DNA from: JAIRTY01 sp050257395
Lineage (GTDB): Bacteria; Actinomycetota; Actinomycetes; Streptosporangiales; Streptosporangiaceae
Assembly (NCBI GenBank): GCA_050257395.1
Contig: JBLMWU010000057.1
Location: 1-64,000 of the forward strand
DNA length: 64,000 bases
Direction of reading: 5' to 3'
Under the pieces are notes generated by a model that was given only the letters and a program-made list of their open reading frames with translations, searched no databases and had not been told where the DNA came from. A program made the position numbers and the translations under genes. Shown piece after piece: positions 40,555 through 49,880 of the stretch (position 1 is the stretch's first letter; every line of letters begins with the position of its first letter).

Positions 40555-40773
40555 TCAGCGCAGCGCCTGGCGGCGCCTCTCGTACTCCTCGGCATCGATC
40601 TGGCCCGAGGCGAACCGCTCGTCCAGGATCCGGCGCGCGCTGCCCCGGTCATCCTCCCGCGACCCGGACACGCCCCGCACCAGCCACGCTATCCCGCCTG
40701 CCAGCACGACCAGCAGCACGATCATGAAGATCCAGCCTGTCCAGGCCATGCCCCAGCCGGCCCCGTACATCAT
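40555..40773 (-). CDS. Small membrane protein with SHOCT domain
   Basis: A 72-residue protein. A single hydrophobic helix (MAWTGWIFMIVLLVVLAGGI) is followed by a C-terminal SHOCT motif, ILDERFASGQIDAEEYERRR. The MMYG start fits small copper-island proteins of this sort. Its role is unknown; SHOCT domains are often involved in oligomerisation or protease control. Confidence 0.82.
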   Translation of the reverse strand: MMYGAGWGMAWTGWIFMIVLLVVLAGGIAWLVRGVSGSREDDRGSARRILDERFASGQIDAEEYERRRQALR

Positions 40774-40936
40774 CGCCGCTCATCTCCTCTGCTCCGCCGG
40801 CCCCTCCGGCCGCTGCTACCAGCAAGCCCCACGGCGGCGCAGCCCGGATGCAGTCCATATGGAGACCCTGTGGAGAAGCCGGCGCCGCGGCCGCCGGGCC
40901 GGGACCGCCGGTGGCGGCGGATGCGGGCGGCCCCGG

Positions 40937-41650
40937 TCATGTCCTGACGGCGTGCAGCAGGCTGATGCCGAACCAGGGGCCGCCGTACCAGTAGCCCGGT
41001 CCCAGGCCGCGCAGCGTCCCGCAGCCGAGGTACGCGGCGTACCTCCTGGTCATCGGCCAGAAGTCGGCGATGAGGAGGTGGCCGCCGGGGCGCAGCATCC
41101 GCATCGCCTCGTCCAGGGCGCGCATGCGGCCGCCGGCATCCGGGATGTTGTGGATGGCCAGGGCACTGGTCACCACGTCGAAGCTGGCGCCCGGAAACGG
41201 CAGCGAGGTCATGTCGGCGGTCTGCACGTCCACCCGGTCCCGCACCCCGGCCAGGCCAGCGTTGGCCAGCGTCGCCGCGGGGCTGTTGCCGCTCTGGTCG
41301 CGGCTATGCCACAGGTCGACCCCGACGGCGCGCCCTGCTGGCAGCCGCCGGGCGGCCTCGATGAGCACGGCGCCCCGGCCGCAGCCCAGATCGAGCAGCT
41401 GCTCGTCCCCGCTGAGCGGCAGTTGGCCGAGCACCAGCCGCCAGGCCTGCAGCTTGCCGCGCACCGTGGTGTGCAGGTACACGCCTGCGTGGGCGAGCAG
41501 CACCGCCCCGGCAGCCGCCGGCCACCGGTTCCTGCCCCACCGGGCGGCCAGGCAGCAGGCCAGCCCGCCCGCGGCCAGGCCGGCCGGCACCGGCGGCGCA
41601 TCGATCCCGTAGGGCACGCGCTGCTGAAAGGCGGCGGGCAGCTGCCTCAT
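40937..41650 (-). CDS. Class I SAM-dependent methyltransferase
   Basis: A 237-residue protein. The N-terminal part has one or two hydrophobic segments (for example PVPAGLAAGGLACCLAARW), so it may be membrane-associated. The SAM-binding motif LLDLGCGRGAVLIEAARRL is clear, with the acidic strand AVGVDLWHS and a post-motif FDVVTSALAIHNI. Substrate is unknown. The ATG overlaps the stop of the CopA gene by four bases, so it belongs to the copper operon. Confidence 0.84.
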   Translation of the reverse strand: MRQLPAAFQQRVPYGIDAPPVPAGLAAGGLACCLAARWGRNRWPAAAGAVLLAHAGVYLHTTVRGKLQAWRLVLGQLPLSGDEQLLDLGCGRGAVLIEAARRLPAGRAVGVDLWHSRDQSGNSPAATLANAGLAGVRDRVDVQTADMTSLPFPGASFDVVTSALAIHNIPDAGGRMRALDEAMRMLRPGGHLLIADFWPMTRRYAAYLGCGTLRGLGPGYWYGGPWFGISLLHAVRT

Positions 41651-44025
41651 CCCGCGGGCCCCTCCTGTGCCCGGCCCTCGCCGCCGCCCGGTGCGGCCGC
41701 CGGCTGGAAACGCCGCAGGCGCAGGCTGTTGGTGACCACGAAGACCGAGCTGAAAGCCATCGCGGCGCCGGCGATCAGCGGGCTGAGCAGGCCGAGGGCG
41801 GCCAGCGGGATGGCGGCCACGTTGTAGGCGAACGCCCAGAACAGGTTGCCCCGGATGGTGCGCAGGGTCCGCCTCGACAGCCGGATGGCGTCCGGCACGG
41901 CCAGCAGGTCGCCGCGCACCAGGGTCAGGTCGCTGGCCTCGATGGCGGCATCCGTGCCGGTGCCCATGGCCAGGCCGAGGTCGGCCTGGGCGAGCGCGGC
42001 GGAGTCGTTCACCCCGTCACCGGCCATGGCCACCACCCGGCCGGCGGCCTGCAGCCGCCTGATCTCCTCCGCCTTGCCGGCGGGCAGCACCCCGGCGATG
42101 ACCTCGCCGATGCCGGCCTGCGCGGCGATCGCCCGGGCGGCCCGCTCGTTGTCGCCGGTGAGCAGGACCGGCCGCAGGCCCATCCGGCGCAGCGCGGCGA
42201 CGGCAGCGGCCGAGGTGGGCTTGATGACGTCGGCCACCACCAGCAGCCCCCGGACCTGCCCGTCCCAGCCCACGTACACGGCGGTCTGGCCGGCTGCTTC
42301 CGCCTCGCCGGCCCGGGCCGCCAGCGCGCCGGGGACCGGCAGCGCCCATTCGGCGGCCAGCCAGTCACGGCGCCCGGCCACCACCGCGTGCCCGTCTGCC
42401 ACCCCGGCCGCGCCGGCGCCCGGGTAGCTGGTGAACCCGTCCACGGCCGGCAGGGTGCCGCCGAGCCGCTGGCGGGCGCCCGCCGCGACCGCGGCCGCGA
42501 TGGGGTGCTCGGACGCGTCCTCCACGGCGCCGGCCAGCCGCAGCACCTCGCCGGGGTCTTCCCCGGGGGCGGCGGCCACGGCGGCCAGGGTCATCCGGCC
42601 GGTGGTGACGGTGCCGGTCTTGTCGAGCACCACCGTGTCGATGGTGCGGGTGGACTCCAGCACCTCCGGGCCCTTGATCAGGATGCCGAGCTGCGCGCCG
42701 CGGCCCGTGCCGACCAGCAGCGCCGTGGGGGTGGCCAGGCCCATCGCGCACGGGCAGGCGATGATCAGCACCGCGACGGCGGCGGCGAACGCCGCCGTCG
42801 CGCTCTGCCCGGCCGCCAGCCAGCCCGCCAGCGTGACGATCGCGATGCCGATCACGACGGGGACGAAGACGGCCGAGATCCGGTCGGCCAGCCGCTGCAC
42901 CGGCGCCTTGCGGGCCTGCGCGTCGGTCACCAGCCGCGCGATCTGCGCCAGCTGCGTGTCGCTGCCGACCCGGGTCGCCCGCACCACCAGGCGGCCGCTG
43001 ACGTTGACGGTCGCCCCGGTGACGCCGTCCCCGGGCCCGATCTCGGCGGGCACGGGCTCGCCGGTGATCATCGAGGTGTCCACCGCGGAGCTGCCGCTCT
43101 CCACGACGCCGTCGGTGGCGATCTTCTCTCCCGGCCGGACCACGAACAGGTCACCGGCGGCCAGCTCGCCGACGGGCACCCGGGCTTCCCGGCCGTCCCG
43201 CAGCACCGCGACGTCCTTGGCCCCCAGCGACAGCAGGGCCCGCAGCGCCGCCCCGGACCGGCGCTTGGCCCGGGCCTCGAAGTAGCGGCCGGCCAGCACC
43301 AGCACCGTCACCCCGGCGGCCACTTCCAGGTAGGTGTCCCCTGCCCCGCCGCCGCCCAGCAGGCTGAAGGCCATGCGGGTGCCGGGGCGGCCCGCGTCGC
43401 CGAAGAACAGCGCGTACAGCGACCATAGCCAGGCGGCGGCCACGCCCACCGAGATCAGGGTGTCCATGGTGGCGGCGCCGTGCCGGGCATTGGCCAGGGC
43501 AGCGCGGTGGAACGGCCACGCGCCCCAGACCGCCACCGGCGAGGCCAGTGCCAGCGTCAGCCACTGCCAGTTGCGGAACTGCAGCGCCGGCACCATCGCG
43601 AGCACCACCACCGGCAGGGCCAGCGCCAGCGAGACCAGCAGCCGCTGCCGCAGCGCCGCGGCCGGGTCCGCTTCCCCCGCGGCGGCGGGGCCGCCGGCGT
43701 CCTCCGCCGCCGCGGGCTGCGGGGGCGGCGGCAGGGTGGCCGTGTACCCGGTCTGCTCCACCACCGCGACCAGGTCGCCGGGGCTGACCGTCGCGGGGAA
43801 GCTGACGTGCGCCGACTCGGTGGCGAAATTGACCGTGGCGGTGACGCCCGCCACCCGGTTGAGCTTCTTCTCGATCCGGGCGGCGCACGACGCGCACGTC
43901 ATGCCGCCGATCGCCAGCTCCACGCTCTGCGCCGGACCGTCCTGCACCGCGCCGTCCTGGACCGCGGCGGGCCGCGCCGCGCCCGCCTGGCCCGGGGCTG
44001 GCCGCCCGCTGGTGGCCGTGCTCAT
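41647..44025 (-). CDS. copA: CopA: Cu(I)-exporting P1B ATPase
   Basis: A 792-residue copper ATPase. The N-terminal metal-binding domain has GGMTCASCAARIEKKL (cysteines near 44 and 47). The transmembrane site is ACPCAMG, the CPC of P1B-1 pumps. The catalytic DKTGT, TGEP and GDGVNDSAALAQAD blocks are present; the last has DSAAL where most have DAPAL. It exports Cu(I) from the cytoplasm. The genes copZ and csoR lie directly upstream on the same strand. Confidence 0.94.
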   Translation of the reverse strand: MSTATSGRPAPGQAGAARPAAVQDGAVQDGPAQSVELAIGGMTCASCAARIEKKLNRVAGVTATVNFATESAHVSFPATVSPGDLVAVVEQTGYTATLPPPPQPAAAEDAGGPAAAGEADPAAALRQRLLVSLALALPVVVLAMVPALQFRNWQWLTLALASPVAVWGAWPFHRAALANARHGAATMDTLISVGVAAAWLWSLYALFFGDAGRPGTRMAFSLLGGGGAGDTYLEVAAGVTVLVLAGRYFEARAKRRSGAALRALLSLGAKDVAVLRDGREARVPVGELAAGDLFVVRPGEKIATDGVVESGSSAVDTSMITGEPVPAEIGPGDGVTGATVNVSGRLVVRATRVGSDTQLAQIARLVTDAQARKAPVQRLADRISAVFVPVVIGIAIVTLAGWLAAGQSATAAFAAAVAVLIIACPCAMGLATPTALLVGTGRGAQLGILIKGPEVLESTRTIDTVVLDKTGTVTTGRMTLAAVAAAPGEDPGEVLRLAGAVEDASEHPIAAAVAAGARQRLGGTLPAVDGFTSYPGAGAAGVADGHAVVAGRRDWLAAEWALPVPGALAARAGEAEAAGQTAVYVGWDGQVRGLLVVADVIKPTSAAAVAALRRMGLRPVLLTGDNERAARAIAAQAGIGEVIAGVLPAGKAEEIRRLQAAGRVVAMAGDGVNDSAALAQADLGLAMGTGTDAAIEASDLTLVRGDLLAVPDAIRLSRRTLRTIRGNLFWAFAYNVAAIPLAALGLLSPLIAGAAMAFSSVFVVTNSLRLRRFQPAAAPGGGEGRAQEGPAG

Positions 44026-44087
44026 CTCGCTCCGTCCCTCGCCTGGTGTCCTGATCCCGCTGCCGGCTCTGCTCGCTGCTGCCGGGG

Positions 44088-44309
44088 CTAAACCCCGGCC
44101 AGCTGGTAGCCGCCCGCCTCGTCCAGGGCGGCCGCCACGGCCTGCCGCGCCAGCGGCGCGGCGCTGGTCACCCTGACCTGGGAGGTCCCGCCGGCGACCA
44201 GGTCCACCGTGACGGCGGAGACGCCGTCGAGGCCGCCCACCTCCCCGATCACCGCCCGCACGCAGTGCTCGCAGGTCATCCCCGTCACGGGGTACGCCAC
44301 CGTTGCCAT
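44088..44309 (-). CDS. copZ: CopZ-like copper chaperone
   Basis: A 73-residue heavy-metal-associated domain with the metal site GMTCEHCVRAV. It would bring Cu(I) to CopA, encoded 62 bases downstream. Its ATG at 44309 is preceded by GAGGA. The compact single-domain form is typical. Confidence 0.93.
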   Translation of the reverse strand: MATVAYPVTGMTCEHCVRAVIGEVGGLDGVSAVTVDLVAGGTSQVRVTSAAPLARQAVAAALDEAGGYQLAGV

Positions 44310-44351
44310 CCCGTCCTCATCCTCCTCGTGCCCGTCACCCTGGCGGGCCGG

Positions 44352-44654
44352 TCAGGACCGCACCAGCCGGGCGACGGCGTCCGACGCCTCGCGGATCTTG
44401 ACGGTGGCGGTGTCCCCGCCCTCCGCTATGGCCTGCGCGACGCAATGGCCCAGATGCTCCTCCAGCAGGCCCAGCGCCACCGCCTCCAGTGCCTTGGTCG
44501 CCGCTGAGACCTGGGTCAGGATGTCGATGCAGTACTTGTCTTCCTCGACCATCCGCTGCAGACCCCGGACCTGGCCCTCGATCCGGCGCAGCCGCTTGAG
44601 GTAGACGTCCTTGTGCTCGCTGTACCCGTACACACCGCTCTCCCGCATATCCAT
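44352..44654 (-). CDS. csoR: CsoR-family copper-sensing repressor
   Basis: A 100-residue CsoR. The copper ligands C-H-C are intact: KYCIDIL for the first cysteine, and EEHLGHCV with His and Cys three residues apart. The acidic DEDKYC region and RRIEGQVRGLQRM helix are typical. The start is one of three nearby ATGs; I take ATG at 44654 because it leaves the operator upstream. CsoR represses its own operon and probably the ATPase at 35218; its family also includes persulfide-sensing CstR, but the C-H-C set says copper. Confidence 0.9.
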   Translation of the reverse strand: MDMRESGVYGYSEHKDVYLKRLRRIEGQVRGLQRMVEEDKYCIDILTQVSAATKALEAVALGLLEEHLGHCVAQAIAEGGDTATVKIREASDAVARLVRS

Positions 44655-44673
44655 ACCATACCCCCCCATGGTA
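44654..44673. promoter_or_regulatory. CsoR-type operator at the csoR start
   Basis: TACCATACCCCCCCATGGTA has perfect six-base arms (TACCAT and ATGGTA) around ACCCCCCC. It overlaps one possible csoR start codon, so it fits autorepression. The G-tract layout is that of CsoR sites. Confidence 0.65.
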
Positions 44674-44779
44674 AAACACCATAGGCTGCCGCGGTGTGGC
44701 GTCCCCACTGAGCCAGGATCGGTTCTGCCTGGGCCGCGGGGGAAGAGAAGTCCGGGCTGGCCGCGCGGGACCTACGTCC

Positions 44780-45115
44780 CTACCGGGTAGGGGTATGGGC
44801 GAGGACGTCGGTGGCCCGGTGGCCGGGGTCCACGCCGCCGGCGATGACGACGTCGCTGCGGGAGTTGCCGGTGCGCAGGGCCAGGATCTGCTGGTAGGCG
44901 TCCGAGTGGTACCAGGCGGCGGCCCGGGCGCGGTCGGGGAACTCGATGACGATCAGATTCCCCGGCCAGCTGCCTTCCAGCACCTCCAGCTCGCCGCCGT
45001 GCACGATGAACCGGCCGCCGAACGGCGCCAGCGTGGCGTCGATCCGCTGCAGGTACTCCACGATCGGCGGCCCCATGCTGACCTGGTGCATGTGGGCGAC
45101 GGCATAGGCAGGCAT
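44780..45115 (-). CDS. DUF1330-family protein
   Basis: A 111-residue protein of the DUF1330 (ferredoxin-like barrel) family. Typical blocks are FIVHGGELEVLEGSWPGNLI, IEFPDRARAAAWYHSDAYQ and LRTGNSRSDVVIAGG. ATG at 45115 follows AGGGGGAG. It lies at the 3' end of the catabolic block and may be a small accessory protein of unknown function. Confidence 0.85.
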   Translation of the reverse strand: MPAYAVAHMHQVSMGPPIVEYLQRIDATLAPFGGRFIVHGGELEVLEGSWPGNLIVIEFPDRARAAAWYHSDAYQQILALRTGNSRSDVVIAGGVDPGHRATDVLAHTPTR

Positions 45116-45213
45116 GACTCCCCCTGAGGCTCCGGTGGCTGGCACTGCAGCCACCCTGACCGGCCGCAGGTCATGTGCGCAATTACCTCGCAGGTCAAGG
45201 CCCGGCGCCAGGA

Positions 45214-46200
45214 TCAGGGGCGGAGCTGGTGCTCCGCGGGCAGGCCGTCCACCAGCACCCGGTGCACGTTCGCCCACGCCTGGCGGTAGAGCTCCTGCGC
45301 GGCCTCGTAGGCCACCCCGGCGATATGCGGGGTGAACAGCACCCGGTCGGCCGCGTGCGGCGGCAGGGTGAGCAGCGGGGATTCCGCTGGCGGCGGTTCG
45401 GCGGCGTACACGTCCACCGCGGCGCCGCCCAGGTGGCCGTCGGCCAGGGCGCGGGCGAGCGCCTGCTCGTCCACCACCCCGCCGCGGGCGGCGTTGATCA
45501 GCAGCGCGCCGGGCGGCATCCGGCGCAGCTGCTCCTCCCCGAGCAGGCCGCGGGTGGCGGGCAGCAGCGGCACGTGCACGGTGACCACATCGCAGTGGGC
45601 CAGCAGGTCGCCGAGGGGCAGCCGGGTCAGCCCGAGCTTGTCCGCCGCGGCCGGGTCGGGCGGGGCGGGGTCGGAGTAGACGACCGCGGCGCCGGTGGCG
45701 GTCAGCAGCCGGGCCACCGCCAGGCCGATCTGGCCCAGCCCGACCACCCCGACGGTGCGCGAGTGCAGGCTGCGCACGGCGGCGGGGGTGAGCTGGGCCC
45801 GCGCCTGCGCGTACCGGCCGGCCCGCAGTTCCCGGTCGGCGAACGCCAGCCGGCGCAGCAGCGTCCCCGCCGCGAACAGCACGTACTCGGCCACCTCGCG
45901 GACGTTGGCGGCCGGCACGTTGGCCACCCCGACCTGCGGCCGGTGCTCCCATGAGCCGGCGGCCCGGTCCACCCCCGCGCCGGTGAACTGCACCAGCTCC
46001 AGCCGGGTGACCCGGTCCAGCCAGGCCCGTTCCAGCCGGGGCCCGACCGACGCCAGCACGACGGCGCGGGCGGTGGCGAGGTCCGCGTCCGGCACCTGGC
46101 CCGGCCCGGCGGCGAAGCTGACCCGCAGGTCAGCGGGCACCTCCACGCCCACCTCGGCGAAGTCGGCCGCCGGGCGCAGGCAGATGACGTCGGCGGTCAC
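45214..46200 (-). CDS. D-2-hydroxyacid dehydrogenase
   Basis: A 328-residue NAD(P)-dependent dehydrogenase. The Rossmann motif is VGVVGLGQIGLAVARLL; the catalytic arginine is in NAARGGVVDE, and the acid/His pair are in the later VDVYAAEPPPAESPLL and FTPHIAG segments. The GTG overlaps the cupin stop by four bases. Substrate is unknown: a hydroxyacid from the sugar-acid or sulfonate pathway is likely from the neighbours. Confidence 0.9.
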   Translation of the reverse strand: MTADVICLRPAADFAEVGVEVPADLRVSFAAGPGQVPDADLATARAVVLASVGPRLERAWLDRVTRLELVQFTGAGVDRAAGSWEHRPQVGVANVPAANVREVAEYVLFAAGTLLRRLAFADRELRAGRYAQARAQLTPAAVRSLHSRTVGVVGLGQIGLAVARLLTATGAAVVYSDPAPPDPAAADKLGLTRLPLGDLLAHCDVVTVHVPLLPATRGLLGEEQLRRMPPGALLINAARGGVVDEQALARALADGHLGGAAVDVYAAEPPPAESPLLTLPPHAADRVLFTPHIAGVAYEAAQELYRQAWANVHRVLVDGLPAEHQLRP

Positions 46201-46580
46201 TGGCCGAATCCGCGGAGCTCGGTGGTGACGCGGGGCAGGTCGGGCACGCCGAAGAAGCACAGGCTCACCAGGTCCGCCGTCCCGGTGTTGCGGGTGCGGT
46301 GCGGCTCGCCCGGGGAGACGACCACCACGTCGCCGGGCCCCACCGGGGTCGCACCGGCGCCGGTCTCGAACACGCCGGTGCCGGACAGGATGAGGATGAC
46401 CTCCTCGCAGCCGTCGTGCCGGTGCGGCCCGCGGGCTGGCACGTCCGGGCTTTCCGGCGGGATCGTCACCCGCCGCACAGTCACCCCGAACCCGCCCTCG
46501 GCCGCTGATGCCAGCTCCACCGCCGACCGGCCGGGCAGCGACAGCTGCCGCCCGGCGCCGGCCCGGATCACCGCGCTCAT
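46197..46580 (-). CDS. Cupin-domain protein
   Basis: A 127-residue single cupin domain. Metal-binding His/Glu positions are seen in PHRHDGCEEVILILSG and PGEPHRTRNTGTADLV. It may be an isomerase, lyase or sensor in the catabolic block. It overlaps the creatininase stop by four bases. Confidence 0.87.
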   Translation of the reverse strand: MSAVIRAGAGRQLSLPGRSAVELASAAEGGFGVTVRRVTIPPESPDVPARGPHRHDGCEEVILILSGTGVFETGAGATPVGPGDVVVVSPGEPHRTRNTGTADLVSLCFFGVPDLPRVTTELRGFGQ

Positions 46581-47476
46581 TTTCTGTCCCCTCGCTCGCC
46601 TCCGGGCCGCTCGAGCCCGCCGTCTTCCCTCCTCGCTCCGGCTCCTCCGCCGCCTCGCTCGTCAGTCCAGACGGCGGCGCGGCCCTTCGGCTCGCTCGGG
46701 GGAGGCTGCACTTCGGCGAGGGCTGCCAGGGTGCCGCGCAGCCGGGTGGCGATCTCCGCACCGAGGTCCGCCACGAACGCACGGGCGTCGGCTTCGGTGG
46801 CGCCTTCCGGGTTGCCGTACCAGCCGGTCTTCGACATGGTCCGCACGTCGGTCAGCATCGGCTGGAACGACCGGTCCCGGCGCAGCCGGTCCACCAGCTC
46901 GCCCTGCCGCCGGTCCCCGCTGCCCTCGGCCCGGTCCAGGTGGACCAGGTCCGGGCGGCAGGCCAGCACCGACCACGCCTCGATCTTGCCGCCGTGGGTC
47001 AGCCCGCCCGCGGCCGGGCCGTACCGTTCCTCGGCCACGTAGCAGGCCTGCACGACGACCACGGCGAGGCCGAGGCCGCGGTGCAGGTCCTCGGCGGCCA
47101 GCGCGAGGGACGGGATGTTGCCCTCATGCCAGTTGAGGATCACGAACTCCCGGCAGCCGTGCGAGGCCAGCGACGAGCCGATGTCCGCCACCACCGCCTG
47201 CAGCGTCTGCGGCCGCAGCGACACGGTCCCCGGGTAGGGCATGTGCATGGGCGTCACGCCGAGCGGGCACAGCGGCAGCACCAGCGCGTCGAGGTGCTCC
47301 GCCACCGCCAGCGCGATGGCGGTGGCGGCAAAGAAGTCAGTGCCGGTCGGCAGGTGCGGCCCGTGCTGCTCCACGCTGCCCATCGGCAGCACCACCCGCG
47401 GGCTGCGGGCCAGCGCCGCGGCGATCTCCGGGTCGGTCAGCTCGTCGAAACGCCGGCCCGGCGTGCCAGCTGTCAT
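46577..47476 (-). CDS. Creatininase-family amidohydrolase
   Basis: A 299-residue creatininase-like enzyme. Metal-ligand motifs are LPMGSVEQHGPHLPTGTDFF and ILNWHEGN, followed by THGGKIEAWSVLACRP. It hydrolyses C-N bonds of small cyclic or amide substrates. The start ATG at 47476 follows GGAGAGA; an earlier ATG at 47500 is possible. The C-terminal 25 residues are low-complexity. Its place in this operon suggests it acts on an intermediate of the same compound the transporter takes up. Confidence 0.89.
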   Translation of the reverse strand: MTAGTPGRRFDELTDPEIAAALARSPRVVLPMGSVEQHGPHLPTGTDFFAATAIALAVAEHLDALVLPLCPLGVTPMHMPYPGTVSLRPQTLQAVVADIGSSLASHGCREFVILNWHEGNIPSLALAAEDLHRGLGLAVVVVQACYVAEERYGPAAGGLTHGGKIEAWSVLACRPDLVHLDRAEGSGDRRQGELVDRLRRDRSFQPMLTDVRTMSKTGWYGNPEGATEADARAFVADLGAEIATRLRGTLAALAEVQPPPSEPKGRAAVWTDERGGGGAGARREDGGLERPGGERGDRK

Positions 47477-47560
47477 CGGTGTCTCTCCGTTCCCTCTCAT
47501 CCGTCCCGGCCGTCACCGCGGGCTGCCGCGCGCCCGCCTGCGGGCGGCGGCGGCCGTCGC

Positions 47561-48664
47561 TCAGTCCCCGATCTCCGCCAGGATGTCACCGACCTGCACC
47601 GGCCGGCCGGTGACCAGCGACCGGGCCGCGGCCTGCAGCACCGCCACGTTCGCGACCGCCTCGGCCAGGCCGACCTCGACCGTCCCCCGGCCCTGGATGG
47701 CCAGGGCGAACTCGTCGATCTCCTCGCGCAGGTGGTTGCGGGGCGGCAGCGGCACCTCGTCTTCCTGCAGCACCCGCGCGTCCGGGTCGGCGCTGCCGGC
47801 GGCGATGACGGTGCGGGTGAGCCGGGTGTGGGCGTCGGTCTGCGCCGGCTTGCTCCACCAGGTGAAGTCCAGCTCGTAGCGCAGCCGCGCCTGCGTCCCG
47901 TACAGGTCGAGGGTGAAGCTGCCCGGCGACAGCCAGTTGCAGCCCAGGTAGCCGAGCGAGCTGCCGAACTCCAGCAGCACCCCGACGGCCAGCTGGTTGG
48001 CGATGCCGGGGCGGGGCGCCTGGCCCATGGCGACCGCCTGCCGGGCGGGGCCGAGCAGGTACTGGAGGTTGTCGATCTGGTGGATGCCCAGCTGGGTGAG
48101 CGGCCCGCCGGGGCTGGCGGCCGGGTCGGCCCGCCAGTCGCCCTCCTTCAGCTCCAGCCCGCGCTCGTTGCCGAACACGGCCTCCACCATCGACACCGCG
48201 CCGGTCTCGCCGGTGGTGATCAGCTCTTTCATCGTCCGCAGCCCGGACAGCCGGCGGGCGCTGTGCCCGCAGGCGAAGACGATCCCGGCCCCGCGCACCG
48301 CGCGGCTGATGCGCCGCACGTCGCGCAGGCTGACCGCGACCGGCTTCTCGGTGTACACGTGCTTGCCGGCCGCGGCGGCCGCCTCGATGATCGGCGCGTG
48401 CTGGTCGTTCGGGGCGGTCACCACGACGCCGTCGACGTCGCCGCGGGCCAGCAGGCCCTCGAGCGACTCGTCCTGATCGCAGCCGAAATCGGCGGCGAAC
48501 GCTGCCCGCCGCTCCGGGCTGCGGGTGTAGCAGGTGACCAGTTCGGCGGCGTCGCTGCCGGCGTAGGCGCGGGCCATCACCCGCGCCCAGCGGCCGAGCC
48601 CGACCGCCGCCAGGCGGGCGCGGGGAGACCCCGCGCCCGCCTGCGCCGTGCTGGCGTCTGTCAT
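47561..48664 (-). CDS. Gfo/Idh/MocA-family oxidoreductase
   Basis: A 367-residue NAD(P)-dependent dehydrogenase. The nucleotide fold begins LAAVGLGRWARVMARAYA; the signature EKPVAVSLRDVRR holds the catalytic lysine, with GGPLTQLGIHQIDNLQYLLG after. It probably oxidises a sugar or sugar-acid hydroxyl. The ATG at 48664 overlaps the substrate-binding-protein stop by four bases (ATGA). Confidence 0.91.
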   Translation of the reverse strand: MTDASTAQAGAGSPRARLAAVGLGRWARVMARAYAGSDAAELVTCYTRSPERRAAFAADFGCDQDESLEGLLARGDVDGVVVTAPNDQHAPIIEAAAAAGKHVYTEKPVAVSLRDVRRISRAVRGAGIVFACGHSARRLSGLRTMKELITTGETGAVSMVEAVFGNERGLELKEGDWRADPAASPGGPLTQLGIHQIDNLQYLLGPARQAVAMGQAPRPGIANQLAVGVLLEFGSSLGYLGCNWLSPGSFTLDLYGTQARLRYELDFTWWSKPAQTDAHTRLTRTVIAAGSADPDARVLQEDEVPLPPRNHLREEIDEFALAIQGRGTVEVGLAEAVANVAVLQAAARSLVTGRPVQVGDILAEIGD

Positions 48665-49731
48665 GAGGAGCCCAGCTTGGCCGCGGCCTCGTTCGCGTAG
48701 GAGGGGTCGACGATCTGGCTGAACGGCGGCTGGGAGGGGATGTCCTTGTACTTGGCCAGGATGCCCGCCGTGTAGTTGACCGCGGACTGGTCGAGGCCGG
48801 CGCCGTTCGGCCAGGTGCCCGAGCTGCGCAGGAAGTTGATGGCGTAGGCGACCGCCGGCTGGTCTTCCTGGGTGGTCTTGGTGGCCAGCGCGACCAGGGC
48901 GCTGTTGTTGGCCGGGTTGTTCATCCACCGGTCGGCCAGCATCATCGCGGTCAGGAAGCGCACCACCACGTCGTGGTGGGCCTTGCCGTAGGAGTCGAGC
49001 ATGGCGACCCCGCCGTACCACCAGTTGGGAATGGACTGGTACTCCGACGCGATCACCGAGGCGCCCTTGAGCTGGTGGGTGATCACGTAGGCGTCATCGG
49101 CGTGGAACACGGCCGCGTCGATCTTCTTGGCGACCATGGCGGGCACGAACTCCGACCGGGTCATGTTGATCGGCTTGACCTGGCTCAGGTGCACCCCGGC
49201 CGGCTCCAGGCAGGCCTGCAGCAGGGTGATCGAGAAGCCGTCGGTGCCGGTGGAGCCGACCGGCCTGCCGACCAGGTTCTTGGCGCTCTTGATGCCGGGC
49301 GCGCCTATGCACTGGGTGTCCAGCTTGGTGCCGTAGGACCAGATCGCGTGGATGGGCGCGTGCTGGGCGGCCGCCTCGATGGAGTCGGTGGCGGAGCTGA
49401 AGCCGAAGTCGATGCTGCCCGCCGTGGTGCCCAGCTCAGTCTGCAGGCCATTCGGCATGCTGATGAACTTCACGTGCAGGTGCTCCTTGGCGAAGAAGCC
49501 CTGTGCATCGGCCACGTACGCGCCCATGAAGATGGCCTTCGGCGGGGACAGCGCGATACCGACGTTCACGGTCGCCCAGGCGTTGGCGCCCGAGCCGCCG
49601 GAGCCGGACGACCCGGAGCCGCCGGAGCCGCACGCGGAGAGCGCGAGCGCGGCGGCGACGCTGCCCGCCACGATCCACCGGGATCTGGCCGCGCGGCGCG
49701 GCCGCGCAAGGGGAAGCTGAGGAACTTTCAT
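48661..49731 (-). CDS. ABC transporter substrate-binding lipoprotein (SsuA/TauA/NMT1 type)
   Basis: A 356-residue lipoprotein. Lipobox LALSACGSG sits about 30 residues in, after a basic N-terminus. The mature protein matches the SsuA/TauA/NMT1 family (VNVGIALSPPKAIFMGAYVA, FGFSSATDSIEAAAQ, GRPVGSTGTDGFSITLLQA). It binds aliphatic sulfonates, taurine or small heterocycles in relatives. ATG at 49731 follows GAGG. It is separated from the permease by 149 bases. Confidence 0.9.
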   Translation of the reverse strand: MKVPQLPLARPRRAARSRWIVAGSVAAALALSACGSGGSGSSGSGGSGANAWATVNVGIALSPPKAIFMGAYVADAQGFFAKEHLHVKFISMPNGLQTELGTTAGSIDFGFSSATDSIEAAAQHAPIHAIWSYGTKLDTQCIGAPGIKSAKNLVGRPVGSTGTDGFSITLLQACLEPAGVHLSQVKPINMTRSEFVPAMVAKKIDAAVFHADDAYVITHQLKGASVIASEYQSIPNWWYGGVAMLDSYGKAHHDVVVRFLTAMMLADRWMNNPANNSALVALATKTTQEDQPAVAYAINFLRSSGTWPNGAGLDQSAVNYTAGILAKYKDIPSQPPFSQIVDPSYANEAAAKLGSS

Positions 49732-49880
49732 AACGGACCTCTTAGTGGGGGTGCAGGTGTTGCAGGAACGGACGGGCTGACAGGGAGATGGCCGGAACGG
49801 CTCGGTCGGGGTTGGCGGTCGGAGACGGGAACGGGCGGCGGCCGCTGCCGGGGATGGTGACGGCGGCCGGCCGCGGGGCG

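Noticed and set aside
44779..44797. A further CsoR-like element, CCTACCGGGTAGGGGTATG
   Set aside because: It overlaps the coding end of the DUF1330 gene and has weaker symmetry; the true csoR operator is at 44654-44673.
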